A stretch of 64,000 nt of DNA from Chionis minor (Eukaryota > Chordata > Aves > Charadriiformes > Chionididae): assembly GCA_013398295.1 (NCBI GenBank), contig VZSF01000637.1:372001-436000 (forward strand). The letters run 5' to 3'. The notes under the pieces were generated by a model, which saw nothing but the letters and a program-made list of their open reading frames with translations, ran no database searches and was not told the origin of the DNA. Every line of letters starts with the position of its first letter. Position 1 is the first letter of the stretch. Shown here one piece after another: positions 40,351 to 52,242 of the stretch. The position numbers were made by a program, and so were the translations under genes.

Positions 40351-42848
40351 TAGTTTTTTTTACCCCAGGAAGATGTAATCAAGGGATACGTGCAGCGTGG
40401 TAGCCCTACAGAAAAAGGAATGCAAACAATCAAAAATGCCTTAAGAATAAGGAAGCGCTGCTGATGAGGATTTTGTGTAGTTTTAAGTCTAGATAGCATT
40501 TGCTCCTGTCCCGGGAACCATAGGAATGATTCTTCTAACATTCCCTTTTCCCTCGGTCTTTGCGGTGTGTGTTATCTTTGCCATTCACAAACGCGCTACG
40601 ATTTTTAAGCGGTGGTGCATTTAACTTCTGAACTGGGCGTTTCAGCGTGCCACTTAACAGACCACTCCGCTGAAGTGACTGTCACTCAAATTAGTCCTAT
40701 TGTTTTGTGAGACATAAGTCCTCTTCTGTACTGCCTGGATTAGCCCGTTCAATGGCAGTGACAAACATGCATTGTTTGTTGCTAGAGAGGGGAGTCTCAC
40801 ATGGGAAAACACATGTACATCCAGTCGGGACACATGCATTTCCCACCAGAGAGAGAGGGAGAGTTTTAGCAAACTGGTCTTTATTGCTTGTTCTCACATG
40901 CATGTTTTGTGTGTTGGGTATCGCAGCTTGACAACAGGAAATAAGGTATTGAAGAAATGTTCAGGCACGTAAAGATGTGGCTCTCAAAGGATTAACAGAG
41001 CTCCTCTGCAATTAAAGCATGAACTTATTATTTATAGCTCCGAATTTTGTAACGCTGAAATTAGGGTTAAGCCTGAAAATAACAGGTACAAAAGGAAGGA
41101 TCCAAATCTGTGCAGCCTGAGTTGGCAACGTTTAGAGGGAACTAAAGCCAACGGAAGCTCTGTGAGGCACTTGAAAAAATCATTTTGTTCCCACAGCAGT
41201 GCAAAAGCATCAGGGGAGAAAATTAATTCAATACTTGTATTTGATGATATGATATCAAATATTTAGGAAGAATGTTAGGAAACACATTATATAAGGAAGA
41301 CTTCAACAATTAAACATATTTAACAAAACTGATACCCTTATGAGGGAATATTATAATAATTTTCTTAAATAATTTCAGTCTAAAAAAGATTGTTTGCACT
41401 GTGCTAACTTTAATATTTGCTGTGGTATAAAGTGTAATTTCTTCTCCGAAGTAAGTGAATTTCATAATGTGTATCAATCCACTCTACCTGGGTAGAAAAA
41501 AACTCAGGCAATTTCTCCTCACCATCATTAGTAACTTTATTCCAGAACAAAATTACAAATTCAGAAAACCTGCCAAATACTAGTTTTCTGTAGGTAGACG
41601 GCATTGGAAGAATCATCTCTGTAAATCTGTACTGCCTTCAGTTTTCCCAAATTTCCTATTGAAAAATGAATTCCAAAGAATTAAACATTTTTTGCTATAA
41701 AAATAAGAGGAATCTTGCTGTAACATTATGAGAAGTCGAGGAAACTTTTGCAGTAATTGTTCAGTTATTTCTCTCACTGAAAATGGAATTGCACAAAAGT
41801 AATCTGACCAAAACGTAGGTGGATAATGCAAATAAATTTCCCCCTGAACTTCAACACATTTTTTCTCTTTTTTTTTTTTCTTTCAGAAACTTCCTGTGTT
41901 CTCTTCTTATAAATACTTGCAAAACCCCCATAAATTGTAATCTGGCATGTTTTTGTACTACAAGGCAAATTTTAAATTTGTTTTCTGTGGTCATTTGTAT
42001 AAAGAGGAGATAACAAATTAAATAAAAAAAAAAATATTGCTACCCACTCCCATTTCTTTGGGTTTTCAAAACTAAGCAACACCACAGGAATTTCAGTTGT
42101 TTTCTTTTTTTTCTTAATTATGAATCCATTACAGAAAATATCCTCCTAGATAAATACGAAATTGAACCTATTTGTAGACATGAGCATAAGGAAGCACGTG
42201 AAAAAGACTGGGATTCTCAGGTCTGTCTTTTTAAATCAACAGGGCTGCTACAGTAGGAATTAGGGCTTTTATGTACATGTTACCTACGATGGTTATATGG
42301 GACATTGTGCATTAGTATATATAGCTACAGTCTCGATTTGATCAAGATTCTGATTCCTTATTGTTTTTGTATGGGAGAAACGTTGCTTTCCAATGCATGC
42401 TTTTTATTACATCCCAGAATTTTATCTGTTGTTATTTTTTCCTGGAAGTTAGAATTGTTCCCCACGTGCATAATTTCATTTCTAATTTTTCATCAGAAGC
42501 TGACATAAAGTACATTCTAATCTTATTTATTAAAAGCAGTTGCCTCATGATAAAACTATTTTTTGACAAGGTGACACAGGCTTTTCTCTAGGAACTACTC
42601 ACGTTAACAATGACATTGGTTTCAGAGAATAAAATCATTCAGAATGACTCATGAAGTTACTAATGATTCGCTAGATGAAAACATATCAAAATAGATTTTT
42701 TTGAAACTCGCAACTTTTATTCTGTTTTAAGTTTCTTTTGCTGTGCATTGAGATTGTGAGCAGAAAGCATTAGGAGGACTTTTCATCTTGATTAAAGATT
42801 GACATGCATAACTCTTCGTGCACCGAAATGAAAATATGCCCCTTAGAG
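40351..42848. other. AT-rich non-coding DNA
   Basis: No exon, RNA gene or repeat family is recognised. There is a T-rich tract at about 41861-41885 and an A-tract at 42025-42034. A small imperfect palindrome (arms atttgat/atcaaat) lies near 41240-41261. Confidence 0.5.
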
Positions 42849-43242
42849 CAATGGTACTCGACCTTTAACAACCGAAGAGACATTTAAAATCACAAAGAGG
42901 CACACAAGTCAAAAATACAAAAAATGTGTGTGAGAATTGTATTAAAAATTATGAATGAATGTATTCATCAAAAACAGTTAAGAAAATCCAAAGGCAGTCT
43001 GCAATTTGTGTCTTAGGGCAAAGTAATTGATTGAGTAGATTGTATGTTTTTACAAGCAGGAAAAAAGAAACTTTACATACGTAAATGGAAGGAAATGGCG
43101 AAAGATATCATCCAACAAGTTTGCAGAATAGCTGAAAAGAAACAGAACTGAGCCAGCATGTCATGCGATTTCTCACTCAGACCCATGATAAAAGCTCTAT
43201 ACAGGCCTCTGAAGAATGAATTGCATAGGTTGAGTACCACTG
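42849..43242. mobile_element. Non-autonomous hAT-type DNA transposon (MITE)
   Basis: The element begins 'caatggtactcgacct' and ends with a stretch whose reverse complement is 'cagtggtactcaacct', so 14 of the first 16 terminal bases pair. A CAGTGGT(T/A)CTCAACC-like end is the hallmark of the hAT/Charlie superfamily. The flanking octamers, ccttagag and ccattaaa, agree at only four positions. This fits an old, eroded 8-base target duplication or none. The 394-base interior has no transposase frame, so the copy would have depended on an enzyme supplied elsewhere. Confidence 0.7.
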
Positions 43243-44389
43243 CCATTAAATACTGTAGGTACTGAGGTTGTTTTCATTTTCCTTTACTGTTCCTTTTGAA
43301 GTTATTCACTGTGTGAATATCAAGTAACATTTTTAATGCCGTGGTGATAGATTCTGCTTTTAACAGAGTATTTTGCAACTAAGACAACCATTCTGTCGCT
43401 GAATGCAGATTTGGCTGTAGGGAAAGGCAAGCCTCCCTTCTCTGATTATATGCAGTTATCTAACCTGAAAATCACTGCTGCATATTCTGCATTTGTTCTG
43501 TACAATAAATTCCCATTTGATTTCCAGAGTAAATCTGCGCAAAGGCTGAGTCAAGAATTGCAATAGCAATCCACAGTGGAAAGGAAATTCTTCCGATGTA
43601 TGCTGCTGCTGCAGGCTGCTTCACCAGGATGTCTGTTCTGAAGCACAGAGCCAAATTCAGCCTTGTGCTACCTCCTTTGAGACCTTTCAGGACTCGATGA
43701 GGCTAGAGAGGGTAAGGAATTTGGGTTTTACTTATTGTGAACCTATTTAATGCAAGATGTATGGCAAAGAAGTACCAGCTATGAAATGTAAATGCTGAAA
43801 AAAGGCATGACTCTGTTTAACTCCTTGTTACTTTCCAATGCTATGGACAAAAATTGGAGCTGACATTTCTCTTTGATCTGGTTTACCCATCTTGCTCTGC
43901 TGCTATCAGCAGTGTGTGACAGCAGCAGACGTTAGCTAGGAAAGAGGGAATAGCGAAGAAAGAAATGTAATCCTCCCCATTGGCCTTCATGGGAGAATAG
44001 CGAATTAGAGCCAGACGCTACACTTCTAGGTGGACTTAGAAAACAATGCCCTTCTCCCAGCAACTGTATGCGCATGGCAGGATATTGGGGAATACAGTCA
44101 AATGAACTCATTTATTTGCAAAACTAATAAATAAAGACAAAAAGACAGAAGGCAAAATTGAAAAAGTGGAATACACCTGAACCCATGCTAAAAGTGTGAT
44201 GGTGTATCTCATTCTGCTTAGATTACATAATACAAATCAGGATGTGCATCTTGTCCATTATCTTCCTTCCTTTTGAATTTTGCTGAACAAAACAAGGGAA
44301 CAAGGATGGTCAGAACAACAGAGCAACTTCCATGTGAGTAAAGACACTATTCCCTTCAGCTTCAAAAAGAGGTAGCTAAAAGGGAGTAG
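43243..44389. other. Non-coding DNA, nothing recognised
   Basis: Short open frames only, without domains or splice context. Confidence 0.5.
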
Positions 44390-44620
44390 GGTAGGTATTG
44401 ATAAAATTGTGAGTAATTCGGAGGAGGTTGAATAGGAAGCAACTTTCAGTATTTCAGTACAAGGTTTGGAGGGCACCCAAAGAAGTTATTAGGAAGCATG
44501 TTTAAACCACATACACAAAAAAGGATGTTATGGACTCTCTAACCAGAGAATTTAAAAAGCAGTGAATGCATTCAAGGAAGATTAGTCTAGTCATGCTGGA
44601 AACTGTCCAGCCTTTCATAT
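44390..44620 (+). mobile_element. Possible ancient CR1-like 3' fragment
   Basis: The segment 'ggatgttatggactctcta' followed by 'tgcattcaaggaagattag' resembles the end of the CR1 ORF2 C-terminal region in older amniote CR1 lineages, where a 'ggaactc...ttcaagaaaagattgga' text is usual. The similarity is faint and the borders are guesses. If right, it adds one more plus-strand CR1 piece just before the cluster. Confidence 0.22.
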
Positions 44621-45184
44621 CTTTCTCTCTTAATTCTCCACTGAATACCCACTACTGCTTTTGGTCAGAAACAAAATTCTCTACCAACTGGATTATTGGT
44701 GTGGTGTGATTTCAGAAGTTTCAGTATGGGTTACTCAAAAGTGTTTCCATTTCTAACACTCAAATCCATCATGCTTTCTTGTGGGGGTCTACTTGTGTTA
44801 ATAGTTTAAGACAAGAAATACAGAAACTAGCAATAAACCATGTTTTCTGCTTTATCTTTACATTAGATATTGAATTTTAAAAATGTTTATGTTCACATAA
44901 CCATCCTGCTGCTACTCCTCTGATCACTTCATAGGTTTGTGATGATTTCTAATGCAGAATATGGCATCCCAAGTACTGTAATTAATTTACCTAATGTACT
45001 CTATTTTTTCTGTTATTCCTTGTTTTCATTTTTGTTACATTTTAAGAACATTCCAGACTGTCAGCAGAATTAAAACAATGCCTGGCATTTTAAATTACTG
45101 TTTCTTTTCCTATTATGCCATAATTTGGCAAAATGGCGATGATAATTGGTGATGGAACAGCTTATGGTAAGGTAATGGTGAAAA
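44621..45184. other. AT-rich non-coding DNA
   Basis: No feature is recognised between the faint fragment and the CR1 cluster. Confidence 0.5.
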
Positions 45185-46468
45185 TTTGGTGATGGATTAT
45201 TCTGGATGTCATCTCTGAGCATGTAGAGGAAAAGAAGGTTGTCAGGAGTGGTCAACATAGATTTACCAAGGGAAAATCATACTTGACCAATCTGATAGCC
45301 TTCTGTGGTGGCATGACTGGCTGGGTAGATGAGGGGAGAGCAGTGGGTGTTGTCTACCTCGATTTAAGCAAGACTTTTGACACTGTCTCCTGTAATGTCC
45401 TCATAGGTAATCTTAGGAAGTGTGGGTTATATGAGTAGACAGTGAGGTGGATTGAGAACTGGCTGAACGTCACAGCTCAGAGGGTTTGATCAGCAGTGCA
45501 GCATCTAGTTGGAGGCCTGTACGTAGCGGTGTTCCCCAGGGGTCAGTACTGTGTCCAGTCTTGTTCAATATATTCATCAATGACCTGGATGAGGAGGCAG
45601 AGTGTACTTTCAGAAAGTTTGCTGGTGACACAAAACTGGGAGGGGTGGCTGACACATCAGAAGGCTGTGCTGCCACTCAGTGTCACCTGGACAGGCTAGA
45701 GAGTTGGGCAGAGAGAAACCGTATGACATTCAACAAAGGCAAGTGTAGGGTCCTTCACCTGGGGAGGAATAACCCCCTGCACCAGTACAGGTCAGGGGCT
45801 GACCTGCTGGAAAGCAGCTCTGCAGAGAGGGGCCTGGGAGTCCTGGTGGACAACAAGATGACCACGAGGCGGCAGTGTGCCCTGGTAGCCAAGAAGGCTA
45901 ATGGCATCCTGGGGTGCATTAAAAAGGGCGTGGCCACCAGGTCGAGGTGAGGCCACATCTGCAGTGTTGTGGCCAGTTCTGGGCATCCCAGTTCAAGAAA
46001 TACAACTGCTGGAGAGAGTCCAGTAGAGGGCTACAAAGATGATCAAGGCACCGGAGCACCTTTTTTATGAGGAAAGGATGAGAAACCAAAGTATATTTAG
46101 CTGGAGAAGAGAAGACTGAGAGGAGATCTTGTCAATGCTTATAAATATCTAAAGGGCGGGTGTCAAGAGGATGGAGCCAGACACTTTTCAGTGGTGCCCA
46201 GTGACAGAACAAGAGGCAATGTGCACAAACTGGAACACAGGAAATTCTGTCTCAACATGAGGAAAAACTTCTTAACTTTGAGGGTGACAGAGCACTGGAG
46301 CAGGCTGCCCAGGGAGGTTGTGGCATCTCTTTCTCTGGAGATGCTCAAAACCTGCCTGGATGCATTCCTGTCCAACCTGCTGTAGGTGAACCTGCTTTGG
46401 CAGGGGGGTTGGACTAGATGATCTCCGAACGTCCCTTCCAACCCCTACCATTCTGTGATTCTGTGATA
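45185..46468 (+). mobile_element. CR1 LINE, 5'-truncated, avian-type 3' end
   Basis: This is the best preserved CR1 of the window: about 1.3 kb of ORF2 plus the 3' untranslated end. It opens inside the reverse transcriptase. Motif A reads VVYLDLSKTFDTV (about 45342-45380), and the 154-codon frame 45486-45950 continues with '[21 protein letters not shown]'. Motif C, normally FADD, reads FAGD because codon 45624-45626 is ggt, so one catalytic aspartate is lost. After 'KCRVLHLGRNN' the frame ends at 45950, where a short piece of the family sequence is missing. The C-terminal part resumes at 46191-46385 ([13 protein letters not shown]). The 3' end is 'ggttggactagatgatc' plus two 8-base repeats (attctgtg) ending at 46468, the diagnostic CR1 terminus. 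The start is approximate. Confidence 0.93.
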
Positions 46469-46589
46469 ATTTCTAGCATGTTAGATAGTCTGGTTTACTA
46501 AATTCAGGCCTTACATTCTCTTGGTTGGTGAATCAAGGAGGAAAAGGAAACATCAAACTTCTTCCCATTCTGATGCCTGAATACTGCGG
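46469..46589. other. Spacer between two CR1 copies
   Basis: About 120 bases of AT-rich sequence that I cannot assign. It may be genomic DNA or the eroded 5' portion of the next CR1. Confidence 0.4.
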
Positions 46590-48261
46590 CTTCCAGTGAT
46601 CTTTGTAATAGAGAATATGAAGAAGACTGGGGTACTCAGCACCTTCTTTGCCTCACTCCTTTACTGGTGACATTAGCCTTCAGGAATCCCTGAGGCCATT
46701 GGGGAAAGTCTGGAGAAAGAAAACCCTACTCTTGGTGGAGAATCAATTTAGGGTATATACACTTAAATAAACTGGACATAACCAAGTCTTTGGGACCCAA
46801 TAGAATGCACCCACAAATGCTGGGAGAGCTGTCTGATGTCATGAGGCCACTCATGATTATCTTTGAAAGGTCATGGTGATTGCGGGAGTTACCTGATGAC
46901 TAGAAGAAAGCAAAGGCCCTCCCTATCTTCAAGAATGGCAAGAAAACGGATCCAGAGAACTTCACACCAGTCAGCCTTACTGATTGTGTGAAACATGATG
47001 CAGAAATAACTCTGGAAAGTATTTCTGGACATATGAAGGACAAGAGGTGATTAGGAGTAGACAGGATGGCTTTAGGAAGGGGAAATCATGCTTGACCAAC
47101 CCGATAGTCTTCTATAATCAGATGACTAATTTGGTGCGTGAGCAAACAGCCGGGGCTGTTCCTTTGGCCTTAATAAGGCTTTCAATGCTGTCACCTGTGA
47201 CTTCCTCATTGACAAACCGATGAATCAGTTAGATAAAAGGACAGTGAGGTGGATGGAAAACAGTCTGGACTGTTGCGCTTGAAGGGTTGGGGTCACAGGC
47301 ATGAAGTCCAGCTGGAGTCTCGTTACTAGTTCTGTACTCCAGGGGTTGATACTAGGGACAGTACTGTTTAACATCTTCATTAATGACCAGAATGGTCAGA
47401 CAGAGTGCACCCTCAGCAGATTTGCAGATGGAGAGTGGTTCATAAACTGGATGGCTGCACTGTTATTAACTGGGATCTTGAGACATTGTTAAGTGGGCCA
47501 ACAGGAGTCTCCAGACCTGAACAAAGGGAAATGCCAAGCCCTGCCCCTGGGGAGGAAGAAACCTCAGGCAGCCACCCAAACAGGCTGGGAGCTGATTGAC
47601 TGGAAAGCAGCTTTGCAGAAAGGGACTCAGGGCTCCTGGTGGACACCAGCAAAGTGCCCTTGTGGCAAAGGCAGCCACCAGCAGCCATGCTCCATTAAAG
47701 AGAGATCTTCACAAGCAGTTTGAGGGTGGTGATTCTTCTCAGCCATGCTGAGAGCACAGCTGGAGTGGTGTGTCTGGGTCTGGGCTGCCCAGTGCAAGAG
47801 AGACTTGGACATGCAGGAGCAAGGCCAGTGAAGGGTCACAAAGATCCTGAAGGGATTGTATCCTCTGACATGTGAGAGGCTGAGTGAGCTGGGATCACTT
47901 AGGTTAGACAAGGGAAGGCTCAGGGTCAAATCTTACCAATGTGTGATAGAAGGGAGTAAAGAAAATGGAGCCAGGCTCTTCTCAGTGGTAACCACTGAAA
48001 GATTGCAAGGTGATGGGCACAAACTGAAACAGGAAATTCTACTTAAACATAAGACGACAAAAAAAATACCATAAGGGTGATTGTTCACTGGAACGGGTTT
48101 CCCAGCAAGACCCTGGAGACTCCATCCTTTGAGACCTTAAAAAATGCAGCTAGTCAGTATCCTGAGCAGCCTGTTGTAGTTGACCGTGCTTTGAGCAGTG
48201 AGGTTGAACTAGATGATCTACAGAGGTAATTTCAAATCTTAATGGTTCTGTGATTCTGTGA
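46590..48261 (+). mobile_element. CR1 LINE relic, longer and older copy
   Basis: This CR1 copy starts further upstream in ORF2 than its neighbour. About 46620-46700 matches the 'gtactcagcaccttctttgc' region before the reverse transcriptase. At about 46890-46975 it encodes the 'PIFKNGKKTDPENFTPVSLT' segment of the first RT blocks. Many stops and frameshifts follow. At about 47410-47430 the motif C region reads RFADGEW, so the FADD catalytic pair is lost. The later '(G)KCQALPLGRKKPQAA' segment is also CR1. The 3' end 'gaactagatgatctacagag' plus two terminal 8-base repeats finishes near 48261. It is more decayed than the copy at 45.2-46.5 kb, so it is presumably older. Both lie head to tail in the same orientation. 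Confidence 0.9.
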
Positions 48262-48939
48262 GAATAGCCAATAACACCTGCTTGAGAGGCAGCATCAATG
48301 AGGTGCTACATGGGCAAACTAAGAGCATATGTGTGCTACTCAGTAGAGGATTGTACGTAGTAGTGATGACCAGGAGCCGCAACGGGACATCTGCAATAAC
48401 CAGGCTTCTGCTCGGTGCTGCACTGTACTGTATGGACGTGTCGTGTTTTGGCAGTGCTCCTCCCTGATTTGTGTTACATGGATATAGCTTACACAGATTT
48501 CAAAATTCAAAAAAAAGTTAGTGGAAGATCATTTTTGAGTGGGCTGTATCTAGAAGAGATTCCAGGTCTAGTAATACTCAAGACTTTGATCTGGAATTGC
48601 ATACAGAACTGCAGCTGAAAAAAACCTGGGGGAAATAACAGAGAGATTAACAGTGGAGGGGCTAGGTGGTCAAGTCTTGATGCATTGGTGAATAAGGTGC
48701 GTTCATGGGGGGTGGGAGATGGGAAGCGCACACAAAATCACATGCCAAGGAGCGCTGTGTATAGCTGCTGTATGGAGAGTTGCATCCTGAGGAGCAATTG
48801 ATCCTGACAGTGGAGTGTTTGAATGGCAAAGTTGAGGCAAAAAGGGAGAATATGCTTCTTGAATATGATAAGAGGGAAGTAATGAGCAAATATGTAGGTA
48901 TATCCATGCACTCAATTTTAATATCCACATTTTAAAGGA
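48262..48939. other. Non-coding DNA, nothing recognised
   Basis: Sits between two CR1 relics. Short frames on both strands have no domain. Confidence 0.45.
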
Positions 48940-49531
48940 TGCCCAAAATTGGAGAGAAGACCCACAGCAATTATTTGAGGCCCAGGAGGAGGCATTTTAC
49001 TGCAAGAAACGTAAAGATCATTCTGCTTATCATATTAAGAATGTCAGAGGTGATTTGATCTCACTGTAAAAGTAATGTCAGGAGAGATAGAGCGGGATAC
49101 TAAAGGCTCTTTAATCTAGTAGAGAGAGGCATAATTAGAACCAATGGCTAGAGGCTGAGTCAAGGCAGAGACATCTGAGAAATCAAGTGCACAATTTTAC
49201 AGTAGGTCTGAGAAGCCCTTGAAGCAGATTACAGGGGTACAGTGGTGGCTACCTTCTCACGGCGCCTTCAGCTGAGGACTGGATGTCCTTCTGGAAGACA
49301 TGCTACTCCAAGCTGTTGTGCTACGATACAATGAAAACAAGATGAAAGGCAGGCTTGTTATTAGTCAGGAGGTCAGTTTTGCCTGACTGATAAAAAATGC
49401 CCTACAAATGAGCTTTATGCCACTGCAACTGGGGAATGAAGCTCTCTGCCCTGTTACTGACTGTGTGAAGTTCTTTTAAGATACAGTGGATGGTACAACA
49501 TAATAATTACTTTTGGCCTTAAAATCTATGA
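48940..49531 (+). mobile_element. Old amniote-type CR1 3' end
   Basis: The piece follows the end of the CR1 lineage known from turtles and crocodilians: 'ggtgatttgatctcactgta', later 'ggctctttaatctagtagag', 'ccaatggctagaggctga', a 'gactggatgtccttctggaa' block and 'aggaggtcag'. It finishes with 'ggccttaaaatctatga', the typical last bases of that lineage instead of the ATTCTGTG repeats of younger avian CR1. It is of the same general age class as the minus-strand relic at 31.8-33.8 kb. No frame is open. The left border is approximate. Confidence 0.8.
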
Positions 49532-51944
49532 TTTGCATTAGTAGAGTGAAAGAGCTCTTTACTATGTATTTCTAACCTTAACCATTCTGACCTGATCTGC
49601 CCAAGCAGCTGTAAGGCAACATCACAGCTACCGGCTCTATGGCCTGATCTGGTTGTCTTCAAATAAAAAGGGTTGTGTATATTGAATGTTAAATATATTC
49701 TAAATATTATATAAACTGAGTTTAGATACATAGAACTGAAGGAGCAGTTTCAAGGCACTTCAGAGTAGCATATAAAGCTTACATAAAGATGATAGAACTA
49801 TTATACTCTATATAAAAATGAATCCAGTTTAATGCAAGGTGTCAACAGGTTAATATTTTATAGCATAAACACTGGCAGAGAATCCCTGCATTCTTCTCTA
49901 GTTCTTACATTTTCATGAGCTCAGTAAACTGAAACAATAATCTTAATAGTAAGGAAAAACAAGAGTAAATTACAAGTTGCAGAGGCTATTGTCAATTTTG
50001 CAAATCCAACAATAGCCTGCAGGGTTCCAGGTTTGTTTCTAGCTGCTCAGGAAGCTTGTGTGATTTGCTCACACATTTTGCTTATACCCCAGAGCTGTGC
50101 ATCTGCTGGAGTTAGGGATCTAATATTCTCTTTGAACTTGCTTAGCATCCTAGTGCATGCTGTGATCCATAATTAGTGCATGCACACACACATACTAGCA
50201 ATATTAACTCCTAAAATGTCAGGAGTTTTGCTATGTCCAGCACCTGGTTTACGTGCCGCACAAGAAGAATACAACTCCTCCTCTAACCTTGAGGTTGGAA
50301 ATCTGCAATTCTGACTTGTATCCTTAGGGGGAAGAATGATAGAAAACACAGTGCTTTTGTTTTTCAGGTGTGATATTATGATGCAGCTTTCCACATACGA
50401 AGAAGTACCTAGGATCAAGGAGGCAATTTTAAATGGCACAGAAACCTAAACTGTTTGAAGTTCAATTAGTGGTAAAAGATGTGACTGCTAATTCCCCTGG
50501 AATACCAAGATGCTTTGTCTGTCCATAGGGCGGCATGCCTAAGATGTGTCAATATATGTGTCACTTCTGGAGAGAAATCTTTGGACCCAGAAGGCAGGGT
50601 TTTGGTTGGTTTTTTGTGGATTTTTTGTTGTTGTTTTGTTTGGTTCATTGTTTATTTTAAACAAAAACAAAGCCAAAATTAAACACTTGGACCCTGCAAT
50701 CAGTGAGAGAAGAATGCAGGTAAGTCTGGCAAGTTTTGCCATTTGTGGGCATTCTACTAGACACTTGAATGAGTATATACCAACCTGTCTAAAACAACTG
50801 GATAAATTCCATGGCAAAGTCTCCATTCTGGGCAGGCTGCCGGGTGCTACACTGTGAGCGCTTCACAGGTTTCTTATGGAAAAGCAGCACTTGTTGAGTA
50901 ATTGTTTGCAATTAGGAGCGCTCACATTTCTGTTAATGACTGTGATTTACACAAACCTGCATTTGTTTTGCAGTAATGTGCAAGACATTAAAAACATCAT
51001 ATCCTTGAGATACCCAGTCTGTTTCAATGGCAAAAAATAAAGGTAAAGAATAATGGGAAGAAGGGGAGCAGATGTATGGAGGGGTGCTTATCAAAGGTTT
51101 GTCATGGAACATAAGCAGTAATGTAGAGGGACCATGCCTGTATGGACTTGTAGAGCTTTAACTTTGTACTTACTGATATGTTGCATCTTAATTGCACCAA
51201 AAAAGTCTTTAAGTTCAGTCATATTTAGTGACACAGTTAGGGATCTGTATTGCATTATTGTTTGGGACATCCCAACAGCTATGTTTGAAGCTTTGCAGTT
51301 TTTTTTAGAGACTGAAGAAGGATGATAAGATCTTTGAGATGATAAACTATAGTAGTAACGGAGCCAAGATCCCAAGTTAGCAGAAGGCTACATACTCAAC
51401 AAGGAATTCCCTGGTCAAACTGCGTTAGTATCTTAAATGTCTAATGTAATCACAGGGCCATGTATTCAGATTTCTGACACTGGTTTTATTGTTTCAACAT
51501 GCTACTGAAGTGTGCCAGGATGTCACTAAAGTACCAAAATATGTATTTGTGTTAAAATTACAATATCTTGCACCAGTTTGCTGTTCTGTCAAAAATATTT
51601 TTTCAGCTCTGTCTTGGAAGCTTCCTGATGTAGCAGGCACACACCATTACTTCCCAGATTATTAGATAGCCTTCATTCAATGTGAGTTTGTTATTGCTTT
51701 TATCCATTCTTCTCTGATACAGTTAGCAGAGCTTTGCATAGATATAACCATAAACAAAAGGTGAAAGAGAAGATAACTCTCAAAGTTCAGGCCTTTCTGG
51801 TTAGCTGATGGCCCAGAGTCTAATGAGACTTGTGTTGGAGTGTTGGGGTGTATAGATCTCATGTGGGCTTAGTTTTCCAGGGTGAGCAAGAATGGCTGTA
51901 TTAAGCATACTGTAACCATACTGTTCCAGGAGATGAGCATCACA
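49532..51944. other. AT-rich non-coding DNA
   Basis: Holds a T/G-rich (GTTTT-like) tract at about 50600-50645. A perfect splice-donor string, CAG followed by GTAAGT, occurs at 50717-50725. The frame before it crosses the low-complexity tract and has no acceptor, so I do not call an exon. Nothing else is recognised. Confidence 0.45.
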
Positions 51945-52242
51945 GTGAGGGATGCTGGTGATAAGACGAGGGGCAATGGCTTCAAACTGGCAGAGGGTAG
52001 ATTTAGAATAGATATCAGGAAGAAATTTTTCCCTATGAAGGTGGTGAGGCACTGGAAGAGGTTGCCCAGGAAAGCTGTGGATGCCCCATCCCTGGAAATG
52101 TTCAAGGCCAGGTTGGATGGGGCTTTGAGCAACCTGGTCTAGTGGGAGGTGTCCTTGTCCATGGCAGGGTGGTTGGAACTACATGATCTTTAAGATCCCT
52201 TCCAACCTGAACCATTTTATGATTCTGTTATTCTATGATTCT
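51945..52242 (+). mobile_element. CR1 LINE 3' end, short avian-type copy
   Basis: About 300 bases covering the last ORF2 codons and the 3' untranslated region of a chicken-type CR1. The ORF2 end reads GNGFKLAEGRFRIDIRKKFFPMKVVRHWKRLP in two overlapping pieces within the frame 51882-52142. It is followed by 'gagcaacctggtctagtggg', 'ggttggaactacatgatc' and the terminal repeats ttctgtta/ttctatga to about 52242. The frame is still largely open, so the copy is moderately young among those in the window. It is very strongly 5'-truncated, as most CR1 copies are. Confidence 0.92.

Noticed and set aside
39919..40353. 144-codon plus frame and 116-codon minus frame in the CpG island
   Set aside because: They overlap antisense and give Ala/Pro/Arg-rich products expected from GC-rich DNA; no recognisable domain.
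41240..41261. Small AT-rich palindrome
   Set aside because: Arms of seven bases in AT-rich DNA are expected by chance.
45486..45950. 154-codon plus-strand open frame that could be taken as a host gene
   Set aside because: Its sequence is the reverse-transcriptase part of a CR1 LINE and its neighbours belong to the same element.
50717..50725. Perfect splice-donor string CAG|GTAAGT
   Set aside because: No acceptor or credible coding sequence before it; the upstream frame runs through a low-complexity tract.
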